64,000 nucleotides of DNA from Cellvibrio mixtus subsp. mixtus J3-8 (GTDB taxonomy: Bacteria; Pseudomonadota; Gammaproteobacteria; Pseudomonadales; Cellvibrionaceae): the NCBI RefSeq assembly GCF_000766945.1, contig NZ_KN266207.1, forward strand, positions 538,531 to 602,530, given 5' to 3'. Below are positions 26,007 to 33,628 of the stretch, piece after piece. The notes under the pieces were generated by a model. That model saw only the letters and a program-made list of their open reading frames with translations, searched no databases and had not been told where the DNA came from. Each line of letters begins with the position of its first letter. Within the stretch, counting starts at the first letter, position 1. A program made the position numbers and the translations under genes.

Positions 26007-27746
26007 TTACATCCTTTCCATAACCTCAATTCCCAACAAGTCCAGCCCTTGCTTGATGGTTCTTGCTACCAGGTGGCACAAGCGTAAACGGCTATCGCGA
26101 ATTTCAGGTTCAATGCCATCTTTCAAAATCGGGCATGCTTCGTAGAAGGTCATGTATAAACTGGCAATTTCATATAAGTAGGTGCAGAGCAAATGTGGTA
26201 AAGCTTCGCGCGCTACTTGATCCAGAACTTCACTGAATTGTAACAATTTAATGGCGAGCGTTTTTTCTTGCTCGGTACCAATGACGATTGTATTTTGCAA
26301 AGACTCCGGAGCAACACCGGCTTTGCGGAAAATACTCTGTACACGAGTGAACGCATATTGCAAATAGGGCGCAGTGTTACCTTCAAAGCTGAGCATGGAT
26401 TCCCAACTGAAGATGTAATCGTTGGTGCGGGTTTTACACAGGTCGGCGTATTTCACTGCGCCTATGCCGACTTTGCGTGAGATTTCTGCAATATCGTTTG
26501 CAGACAATTCCGGGTTTTTCTCACTAACGACGGCTTCTGCGCGTTCAACGGCTTCAATTAATAATTCAGCGAGTTTAACCGTGCCACCGGTCCGGGTTTT
26601 GAACGGCTTTCCATCGCTACCCATCATGGTGCCGAACGCAAGGTGCTCCAGGCTGACACTGTTGTCGACAAAACCGGCCTTGCGTGAAATGGTAAACACT
26701 TGTTGCATATGCAGTGATTGGCGCGCGTCAATGAAATACATAATGCGGTTTGCTTTCAATGTATTCACACGATAACGCAACGCTGCCAGGTCAGTAGTGG
26801 CATACAAAAATCCACCCCCCTGTTTCTGGATAATGACGGGTGATGGATTGCCTTCTTTATCGGCGAGTTCTTCCAGGAATACGACTTGCGCACCGTCACT
26901 TTCTACCGCGAGCTGTTTATCTTGTAACTCTTTAACGATGGGTGCGAGATCATCATTGTAAAAACTTTCGCCACGCACATTTTCATCGCGCAGCGTGACA
27001 TTCAATTTTTCATAGATCTCGGTAGAGTGATGCAGTGAAACTTCTTTGAATTGTTGCCAGAGTTTCAACATTTTTTCATCGCCGCTTTGTAAGCGCACAA
27101 CATAGTCGCGTGCTTTATTGGCGAAGGCTTCATCGTCATCAAAATGTTTTTTGGCTTGTTGGTAAAAGACTTCCAGATCCTTTAATTGCATTTCGGCATT
27201 GCCGTTAGCGCCAAGTTGTTCCTCTAATTCGGCAATCAACATACCAAACTGGGTACCCCAATCGCCCACGTGGTTTTGACGAATTACGTTGTGGCCCAGG
27301 AATTCCAGCAGGCGGGCCAGTGAGTCACCGATAATGGTGGAACGCAAATGCCCTACGTGCATTTCTTTGGCGAGGTTGGGGCCGGAATAGTCGATTACCA
27401 CGGTTTGCGGTTGTTCGGTAGCGCTGACTTGCAAGCGTGCATCCGTTTGTGCACTGGCGATTTGTTCGCCCAGCCATTCGGGCTTCAGGTCAATATTGAT
27501 GAAGCCCGGGCCGGCGATTTCTACTTTTTCAGCAATGCCTTCCAGATCCAGTGCCGCTACGATTTTGGCCGCCAACTCGCGCGGATTGGTACCCATCGCC
27601 TTGGCAGCACCCATGGCGCAGTTGGCTTGGTAATCGCCAAAACCGGCTTTTTTACCGGGAGCAATAAGGGCTGGCAGATCGGCGGGTACGCCGCAAGCGG
27701 CCATGGCGGTAAGGACTCTCTGGTTCAGTAATTCGCGGATATTCAT
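26007..27746 (-). CDS. argS: Arginyl-tRNA synthetase
   Basis: ArgS charges tRNA-Arg with arginine in the cytosol. The N-terminal tRNA-recognition domain starts [19 protein letters not shown]. The class I HIGH-type motif reads [10 protein letters not shown] near residues 129-138, preceded by the family [10 protein letters not shown]. The anticodon-binding domain forms the last ~130 residues. The 579 residues match the bacterial family (E. coli 577). A strong terminator follows, and the gene is divergent from the enoyl-CoA hydratase gene, with 195 bases between the starts. Confidence 0.97.
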   Translation of the reverse strand: MNIRELLNQRVLTAMAACGVPADLPALIAPGKKAGFGDYQANCAMGAAKAMGTNPRELAAKIVAALDLEGIAEKVEIAGPGFINIDLKPEWLGEQIASAQTDARLQVSATEQPQTVVIDYSGPNLAKEMHVGHLRSTIIGDSLARLLEFLGHNVIRQNHVGDWGTQFGMLIAELEEQLGANGNAEMQLKDLEVFYQQAKKHFDDDEAFANKARDYVVRLQSGDEKMLKLWQQFKEVSLHHSTEIYEKLNVTLRDENVRGESFYNDDLAPIVKELQDKQLAVESDGAQVVFLEELADKEGNPSPVIIQKQGGGFLYATTDLAALRYRVNTLKANRIMYFIDARQSLHMQQVFTISRKAGFVDNSVSLEHLAFGTMMGSDGKPFKTRTGGTVKLAELLIEAVERAEAVVSEKNPELSANDIAEISRKVGIGAVKYADLCKTRTNDYIFSWESMLSFEGNTAPYLQYAFTRVQSIFRKAGVAPESLQNTIVIGTEQEKTLAIKLLQFSEVLDQVAREALPHLLCTYLYEIASLYMTFYEACPILKDGIEPEIRDSRLRLCHLVARTIKQGLDLLGIEVMERM

Positions 27747-27941
27747 AAATTCGGGGTCGCAGTCAGCTGGGAAAATGGCCCATGGGGGCGGTCAAATAAG
27801 GTGATGGCAAAATAAGGGGGAATTGTACCTGCGCGGGGTGGGGGATGCCATGGGTTATGGCTATACTCAAGCCACTGTTCCCTTGCTATTACCCTTACCT
27901 AATTAAATGAGTAGCCCCTCAACTTGTATAAGGATAAGACG

Positions 27942-28721
27942 ATGATCGAAAGCCCGATTCCCCACGTGGTGAGCCAGTTACAAGACCGCGTCCTCACGCT
28001 TAGCCTCAATCGCCCCGAGCGCAAAAATGCGCTTTCACTGGCTATGTATTCAGCGTTGGCAGCGCTGATTTCAAGTGCGGATACAAATCCACAAATACGC
28101 GTGATTGTACTGACCGGCACTGACGAATTTTTCACCAGCGGTAATGATTTGATGGATTTTATGAATGAGCCGCAGATTCATGAACAACACCCTGTAGTAC
28201 GTTTTATAAACGCGTTGCGCCATTGCGGTAAGCCGGTGGTAGCTATAGTGCGTGGTTACGCAGTGGGGATCGGTACGACGATGTTGCTGCATTGCGATTT
28301 GGTGTATGTGGCGGATGACGCGCGTTTGCAGTTACCGTTTGTGAATTTGGGTTTGTGTCCGGAATACGCAAGCAGCTTCCTGGTGCCGCGCGTTGTTGGC
28401 CAACAAAAAGCAGCAGAATTATTTTTATTGGGAGAGCCATTTTCCGGCGCGGAGGCGGCGGATATTGGCCTGGCGACCAAGGCTGTACCTGCAAATGAAT
28501 TGAATAATTATGCCCACCTGAAAATCCAGCGGCTTGCACAACAGCCGCCGGCGGCAGTTCGTCGCTCCAAGGCTTTGTTGCGTGCGGCTACACTGCAAGC
28601 GGTAGAATCAGCTCTGCATGCAGAATATGCCGGTTTTGCCGAGGGGTTGAATTCAGATGAATGCAAAGAGTCTGTCACTGCATTTTTTGAAAAACGTGCA
28701 CCGGACTTTTCCCGTTTTTAA
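27942..28721 (+). CDS. Enoyl-CoA hydratase/isomerase family protein
   Basis: A crotonase-fold protein of 259 residues. LSLNRPERKNALSLAMY, the oxyanion-hole stretch SGNDLMDF, and VRGYAVGIGTTMLLHCDLVY are family hallmarks. NLGLCPEYASS supplies a likely catalytic Glu. The ATG at 27942 has AAGGA seven bases upstream. It hydrates or isomerises an enoyl-CoA in fatty-acid beta-oxidation; the precise substrate is not evident. The next gene, a dienoyl-CoA reductase-like SDR, starts 54 bases later on the same strand, so the pair may work on unsaturated acyl-CoA. Confidence 0.85.
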   Translation: MIESPIPHVVSQLQDRVLTLSLNRPERKNALSLAMYSALAALISSADTNPQIRVIVLTGTDEFFTSGNDLMDFMNEPQIHEQHPVVRFINALRHCGKPVVAIVRGYAVGIGTTMLLHCDLVYVADDARLQLPFVNLGLCPEYASSFLVPRVVGQQKAAELFLLGEPFSGAEAADIGLATKAVPANELNNYAHLKIQRLAQQPPAAVRRSKALLRAATLQAVESALHAEYAGFAEGLNSDECKESVTAFFEKRAPDFSRF

Positions 28722-28774
28722 GTGTCTCTTTAATTGTCAGTAAATTGTGTAATCTATTCAGTGAGAGATTCGTA

Positions 28775-29599
28775 ATGGCGATTTCATTTGATTTCAGTAA
28801 CAAAAATGTTTTAGTTGTTGGTGGTACGAGCGGAATCAATCGTGGTATTGCAGAAACCTTTGCCAAATCTGGCGCGCGCGTGGCCGTGGTGAGTCGCTCA
28901 CAGGAAAAAGTGGATGACACCGTACAATCATTAAAAAATCATGGTGTTGCTGATGCTACCGGCTTCGCTGCTGATGTGCGCGAAGTGGAGGCAATAAAAG
29001 CTGGCATCGATAAAATTGCCGCTGACTGGGGCGCATTGGATGTCGTAGTTTCCGGGGCAGCAGGAAATTTTCCGGCACTGGCGATGGGAATGTCACCTAA
29101 TGGGTTTCGTTCTGTTATTGAAATCGATTTGCTGGGAACATTTCATGTGATGCAAGCGGTGTATCCGCATTTAAAAAAACCGGGCGCATCGATTATTAAT
29201 ATTTCTGCACCACAAGCCGAAATTCCCATGGCGGGGCAAAGTCATGTATGTGCGGCCAAGGCTGGTGTCGATATGATTACACGTACATTGTGTCTGGAGT
29301 GGGGCGTAGAAGGTATTCGTGTTAATTCAGTTATTCCCGGCCCAATTGATAATACCGAAGGGATGAAACGTTTGGCTCCCACGGAAGGTTTGCGCGCGGC
29401 AGTGACTAAATCAGTTCCATTGCAGCGCATGGGGTCAACGGATGATATTGCTAATGCCTGTTTATTCCTGGCATCGGATTTTGCGAGTTACATTAGCGGC
29501 GCCGTGATTCCTGTCGATGGTGGTTGGGCACAAGGCGGTGCAGCCCTGGTTGGTGCTGGCTTGGCTGAAATGTTAAAAGCTACGCCAAAACAAAAATAG
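28775..29599 (+). CDS. SDR-family oxidoreductase, 2,4-dienoyl-CoA reductase-like
   Basis: A 274-residue short-chain dehydrogenase with a Rossmann fold. The cofactor motif is VVGGTSGINRGIA, where the usual GIG glycine is Asn. The active-site segment reads SHVCAAKAGVDMITRTL: the lysine is present, but the classical tyrosine four residues earlier is replaced. Peroxisomal and bacterial 2,4-dienoyl-CoA reductases have the same change and share the following EWGVEGIRVNSVIPGPI segment. It probably reduces 2,4-dienoyl-CoA with NADPH during breakdown of polyunsaturated fatty acids. It follows the enoyl-CoA hydratase gene and is likely in its operon. Confidence 0.8.
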   Translation: MAISFDFSNKNVLVVGGTSGINRGIAETFAKSGARVAVVSRSQEKVDDTVQSLKNHGVADATGFAADVREVEAIKAGIDKIAADWGALDVVVSGAAGNFPALAMGMSPNGFRSVIEIDLLGTFHVMQAVYPHLKKPGASIINISAPQAEIPMAGQSHVCAAKAGVDMITRTLCLEWGVEGIRVNSVIPGPIDNTEGMKRLAPTEGLRAAVTKSVPLQRMGSTDDIANACLFLASDFASYISGAVIPVDGGWAQGGAALVGAGLAEMLKATPKQK

Positions 29600-29974
29600 A
29601 TTTAAGTGTGCATTTCCATAGGCAAAATTCCTCCACAATTACCGGCAGAATTTGCAAACCATTTCGCAAATCTGCCGGTTAATTAAATTTCAAACCAATT
29701 GCGTCTTCGTTATTCTCCGTGCAAGCTGTGCTCGATAACTATAAAAAAAGCAAGACAGCATTTTATTTTTTCCATTTTTATCCATAACAATAATTATCGA
29801 GCGTTTCGTTCCAGTATCAACAATGTTTTTTCATCGACGGTGAGAGGGCCAGGTCTCTATCATCATTGCACCGTGTTATTCGTTGTTTGCAATAGCGCCC
29901 TGACAGGATGATGCGTGACCTTTTATAAATCACAGATTCCATCAATTATCTGCTGCTTTTCAAAAGGAAATGTT
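29600..29974. other. 375-base intergenic stretch with a hairpin
   Basis: The only clear structure is a hairpin at 29641-29679. The rest, AT-rich with a polypurine ribosome-binding site near 29965, is presumably the promoter and leader of the GH5-like gene. No gene is visible. Confidence 0.55.
29641..29679 (+). terminator. Hairpin after the SDR gene
   Basis: ACCGGCAGAATTTGC (29641-29655) pairs with GCAAATCTGCCGGT (29666-29679) with one bulged A. It is followed by TTAATTAAATTT rather than a pure T run. It probably ends the enoyl-CoA hydratase/SDR transcript. Confidence 0.6.
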
Positions 29975-31480
29975 ATGAAAATTTCTATTCTAAAAAAGAA
30001 CTCATTGTTAAAAAAATCACTGGTTATAGCGACTTTGAGTGCGCTCGCATTACCTGTATTTGCGTTATCTCCACCGCCAACATCACCATTTTGGAAAGTG
30101 CAAGATGGAAAACTATTGGACCCTAATGGCAAGCCTTTTGTATTTCGTGGTGTCACTGTGGAGCAAAATCTCGCACCTGCACAAGCGTTACAGGCTATTA
30201 AAGACGCCGCGACGCTCGGTGCTAACGCTGTGCAAGTAGAAATTAACGGAAATTTATATCGTCAGGAAACGATGATTACTGGTGAACAATTAAGTGCAAT
30301 TATTAAAACGTGTAAAGAGAGCAAAGTAGTGTGTGTGCTGGAGCCTAATGACGTCGCCGGTTATCCGGACGCAGCGGGCGCCGGTATTCCCGCGACGGCC
30401 GCTAATTTTTGGGGATGGCCCGGTATTCGCGAAGCGATTGATGGGCAGCAGAGTTACATTATTCTGGGTTTTGGTAACCAATATTTAGGGCCGATGCCAC
30501 AGCAGGAATATATAGCTCGCATGCTGACGTACCTGGGGGATTTTTCTTACAGCACCCTGAGTAAATTTATCATTATGGTTGATGGTAGTAATTGGGGGCA
30601 GGATGCAGATAAGGCCATGTATGAATTTGCCCGGCAATATCCCAGCAACGGAATTAATCGCCCCTATCTGCTTTATTCTGTGGATATGTTTGATGCGTTC
30701 ACCACACCGCAAGAAGTTCATGATTACATTGCCAGCTTTGCAGAGATTAAAGCGCCTTTGGTCATTGGCGGTTTTGCGCGGACACCTTACTATCATCCAC
30801 ATAACCAGGTGTCGATTCCGCATGTTGCGCTACAGCTTCCAGCCGAAGCTGTTATGCAATATGCCGAACAATATGGTGTCGGATATTTTGGCTGGAGTTG
30901 GAGTGGCAATAAAAATCCGGCATTGGATGTGGTAACCAATTGGGATCCGAATAGTTTGACCGATTGGGGTAATTTACTATTCAATGATGTAAATGGAATC
31001 AAAGCGACTGCAAAAACTGCCAGCATTTATGGCAATACATCCAGCAATTCCTCAAGCAGCTTCTCAAGCAGTTCTGTACCGGATAAATCAAGTTCTTCAA
31101 TTTATTCCAGCAGTTCGATTCGCACTTCCAGTAGCAGTTCGATAAGAACTTCTTCAAGCTCGTCGATTGCGCAAACCAAGGCGCAATGCAGTTATCAAAT
31201 CCAGAGCCAGTGGGGTAATGGATTTACTGCATCAATTCGCATCAAGAATATTTCCAATACCGTCATTAATGGTTGGGATGTGAATTGGCAATACACTGAT
31301 GGTTCAAAAATTACCAATTTGTGGAATGCAAACTTGAGTGGAGCAAATCCTTACAGTGCTAAAAACTTAAATTGGAATTCTGCAATACAGCCAGGTCAAA
31401 CGATAGAATTTGGATTTCAAGGCAGCAAAAATTCGGCAGCCGCCTCAATACCAATAGTCACCGGTAATATCTGCCAGTAA
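29975..31480 (+). CDS. GH5-like (subfamily 8 mannanase-type) secreted protein with CBM2, catalytic residues lost
   Basis: The ATG at 29975 has AAGGA six bases upstream. A signal peptide (cleavage near VFALS) is followed by a GH5 mannanase-type domain (to about residue 345), a Ser-rich linker (about 352-398, repeated SIRTSSSSS) and a C-terminal CBM2 cellulose-binding module with its conserved Trp residues. The domain keeps the landmarks VDGSNWGQD and FGWSWSGN. The acid/base motif GNEP reads GNQY (Gln169). The nucleophile motif GEFG reads GGFA (Gly266). The LEvHD motif reads LEPND (Asn125), and HMY reads DMF. Both catalytic glutamates thus appear missing, so a binding or sensory role is more likely than hydrolysis. 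Confidence 0.85.
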   Translation: MKISILKKNSLLKKSLVIATLSALALPVFALSPPPTSPFWKVQDGKLLDPNGKPFVFRGVTVEQNLAPAQALQAIKDAATLGANAVQVEINGNLYRQETMITGEQLSAIIKTCKESKVVCVLEPNDVAGYPDAAGAGIPATAANFWGWPGIREAIDGQQSYIILGFGNQYLGPMPQQEYIARMLTYLGDFSYSTLSKFIIMVDGSNWGQDADKAMYEFARQYPSNGINRPYLLYSVDMFDAFTTPQEVHDYIASFAEIKAPLVIGGFARTPYYHPHNQVSIPHVALQLPAEAVMQYAEQYGVGYFGWSWSGNKNPALDVVTNWDPNSLTDWGNLLFNDVNGIKATAKTASIYGNTSSNSSSSFSSSSVPDKSSSSIYSSSSIRTSSSSSIRTSSSSSIAQTKAQCSYQIQSQWGNGFTASIRIKNISNTVINGWDVNWQYTDGSKITNLWNANLSGANPYSAKNLNWNSAIQPGQTIEFGFQGSKNSAAASIPIVTGNICQ

Positions 31481-31532
31481 ATAAATTATTTATTGAAGGA
31501 TAAAATAGTTATTCGATTTTATTTTACTTTGA

Positions 31533-31581
31533 TGAAATGCAATTCATTATCCGCCGTGGTGATTAATTGCATTTCATTTTT
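31533..31581 (+). terminator. Intrinsic terminator of the GH5-like gene
   Basis: TGAAATGCAATT (31533-31544) pairs perfectly with AATTGCATTTCA (31565-31576) across a 20-base loop and is followed by TTTTTA. It may also serve the converging gene at 31588. Confidence 0.75.
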
Positions 31582-31587
31582 ATGAGG

Positions 31588-32394
31588 CTAATTGGTGATC
31601 CTCACTAAAAACATTTTAGGCCACTGTTTGCCGGTAACCCAAAAAGCCTTGTGGTTTGGGTCCCACGCGATACCGTTAAGTACTTGTTCGCTATTATCCA
31701 GTTTTACTTTATTTTTCAGCGCCGCCAGGTTGAGTTGCGCCAGTACCTTGCCTGTGTGCGGATCAATTTTCAGTATGCGGTCATCATGCCAGATATTGGC
31801 CCACAAAACGCCGTTGGCATATTCGAGTTCATTGAGCTGGTTGATTTCCCTGTCGCCATCTTTCACTGTCAACGTTTTGATCACATTGAAATCTTCGGGG
31901 TGGTGAAAATAGATAGTCGCAGAGCCATCGCTGCGGATCAGTGATTTTCCGTCGGTCGTTAAGCCCCAGCCTTCGCCGCTATAACTCAAGCTTTTTTCAT
32001 GCTTGAGTGTGGATTTGTCATACACCAGCAAGGTTTTTTCCATCCAGGTCAGCACATACAGTTTGTTATCCAGCAGCGCCAGGCCTTCGGCAAAATATTG
32101 ATTGGGGATGGGTTGTTTTTTGGTAAAGGGTGCAGAGATTTTGGCCCAGGTGCTGGCAGGTTCTGCGATCGGGTAGCTAACCAGCAGCGATTGGTTATAG
32201 AGCCCGCTGGTTTCGTAAAAATGATCGCCATCGACTAGCAAGCCCTGGGTGAACAAGACCGGCTTGTGCGTGCGCTCGGCGATAACTTCATAGCCCAATT
32301 CCTCCGCCGCATTTGCAAATGACGACCAGATGTTCGTAATCACCAGCAAGCTGATGCACAATAGTGAGCGGGAAAGTAACGTTGTAAGGATCAT
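31588..32394 (-). CDS. Glutaminyl-peptide cyclotransferase
   Basis: A signal peptide (cleavage near FANAA) precedes a five-bladed beta-propeller of the plant/bacterial glutamine cyclotransferase family, which converts N-terminal Gln to pyroglutamate on exported proteins. Diagnostic stretches are FTQGLLVDGDHFYETSGLY, YFAEGLALLDNKLYVLTW, SGEGWGLTTDGKSL and NELEYANGVLWANIW. The 268-residue length fits. It is divergent from the DUF502 gene, with 35 bases between the starts, and convergent with the GH5-like gene. N-terminal cyclisation could protect secreted enzymes of the same region; that link is inference. Confidence 0.88.
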   Translation of the reverse strand: MILTTLLSRSLLCISLLVITNIWSSFANAAEELGYEVIAERTHKPVLFTQGLLVDGDHFYETSGLYNQSLLVSYPIAEPASTWAKISAPFTKKQPIPNQYFAEGLALLDNKLYVLTWMEKTLLVYDKSTLKHEKSLSYSGEGWGLTTDGKSLIRSDGSATIYFHHPEDFNVIKTLTVKDGDREINQLNELEYANGVLWANIWHDDRILKIDPHTGKVLAQLNLAALKNKVKLDNSEQVLNGIAWDPNHKAFWVTGKQWPKMFLVRITN

Positions 32395-32429
32395 AAGGTT
32401 CGAAACATTTTTATTGGAAGGCGCACATA

Positions 32430-33065
32430 ATGAAGCGTTTGCGGTCGTTTGTCAGTATTACTTTATTGGGCGGATTGGTGGTTATTTTGCCAATCGCGAT
32501 TTTTGTATTTTTAGTGGAATGGCTGCTCGGTGTGGTCCGTTCATTGATCCAGCCGCTGAGCCATTGGTTGGTCGAACAAACGGCGTTCACCAATTATATG
32601 GCAGATGTTCTGGGGGTATTGCTGTTGTTATCAGGCTGTTTCCTGATTGGCTTGTTTATCAAAACCAGCGTAGGTGAATGGGTGCATGACCAGATAGATG
32701 CCTGGTTAACCCGCCTCGCTCCGGGCTATAAAACCATCCGTGAAGTCGTGTCCCAATTATTGGGCGGCGAGGGTAATACCTCGTTATTGAAGGGCGATGT
32801 TTGCCGGGCTTATTTGATGGGACGTGCAGCTGGTGTGTCGGTAACGGCAATCGTCACCGCCAAGCATGCGAATGGCGACTATACCGTATATGCACCTACA
32901 GCTCCCATTCCCACCTCCGGGTTTGTTTATCACCTATCCGCGGACTGTGTAGACATGTTGCCTCATGTCAGCGTTGAAGAGGCTATGCGTACGGTGATTG
33001 CGTGTGGTTCCGGTTCGCAGGTAATTTCTGAAATCCCTGAGCGCTACAGGAAAGTCGATTCGTAA
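32430..33065 (+). CDS. DUF502 family inner-membrane protein
   Basis: A 211-residue protein with two hydrophobic segments near residues 5-33 and 55-80 and a soluble C-terminal part. LLGGLVVILPIAIFVFLVEW, SLIQPLSHWL, LVEQTA and APGYKTIREVVSQLLGGEG are characteristic of DUF502 proteins. The family is widespread in bacteria, is thought to be membrane-located, and has no known function. A terminator follows 5 bases after the stop codon. Confidence 0.85.
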   Translation: MKRLRSFVSITLLGGLVVILPIAIFVFLVEWLLGVVRSLIQPLSHWLVEQTAFTNYMADVLGVLLLLSGCFLIGLFIKTSVGEWVHDQIDAWLTRLAPGYKTIREVVSQLLGGEGNTSLLKGDVCRAYLMGRAAGVSVTAIVTAKHANGDYTVYAPTAPIPTSGFVYHLSADCVDMLPHVSVEEAMRTVIACGSGSQVISEIPERYRKVDS

Positions 33066-33070
33066 ATGAA

Positions 33071-33091
33071 AAAGGCCGGTAACCGGCCTTT
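33071..33091. terminator. Bidirectional terminator
   Basis: AAAGGCCGG (33071-33079) pairs with CCGGCCTTT (33083-33091) around TAA. On the minus strand it is followed by five T residues, so it ends the ComFB-like gene as well as the DUF502 gene. Confidence 0.75.
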
Positions 33092-33116
33092 GTTGTGAAT
33101 CATGTATGCAACAGGG

Positions 33117-33572
33117 TCATTCTTTCTTTTTGGATTTCCCTTTGGCATTTTTATCTGGCCTGTCGCTTCCACCCTTTGCTTCTATCTTTTCTTTTACGTC
33201 CGGTTTGGTAGTTTTGGCAGGTTTATCGGCACGCGTGGAAATCAGGGATACTTCAACCGGTGGCAGGCGCGGGCTTTCGCCGCGCTCGCGGCTCTCTACA
33301 TAATTCAGTGCATCGGTCACTGCCTGGGTAACTTTGCGCTCTATCTCTACCATATCCTGCGGCGACATAAAGAACGTCATGTCCACATCGTGGCGAATAT
33401 AGCGCGGTGGCAGGCGGTTCAATGCCACGCAAGCCACATCGGCCAAAAAGTCCCGGTCCCCTTGTTGTACCCGCTCACTTTGGTCATAAACCTCCTGAAC
33501 TACCAATCGCTCATAGTAGTTATGCAGGAAATCCACTTCATCTTCCAGAACATAGGTACGGTTAGTCAGCAT
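33117..33572 (-). CDS. ComFB-domain protein (late competence development ComFB family)
   Basis: The 151-residue protein has the ComFB core: EVDFLHNYYERLVVQEVYD, then DFLADVACVALNRLPPRYIRHDVD. A lysine-rich, low-complexity tail follows (residues about 110-151, KPAKTTKPDVKEKIEAKGG). ComFB domains of other bacteria are reported to bind c-di-GMP and to affect motility and pili. This one lacks the Cys cluster seen in some members. AGAGG lies eight bases before the ATG. It follows mnmC on the minus strand by 56 bases and lies near the MSHA locus; a role in pilus or surface behaviour is inference. Confidence 0.75.
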   Translation of the reverse strand: MLTNRTYVLEDEVDFLHNYYERLVVQEVYDQSERVQQGDRDFLADVACVALNRLPPRYIRHDVDMTFFMSPQDMVEIERKVTQAVTDALNYVESRERGESPRLPPVEVSLISTRADKPAKTTKPDVKEKIEAKGGSDRPDKNAKGKSKKKE

Positions 33573-33628
33573 CGGAACTGCCTCTCTTTGGCTGTTTTAT
33601 TGTGGGATGTTAAGGAGTATAGACGCTA

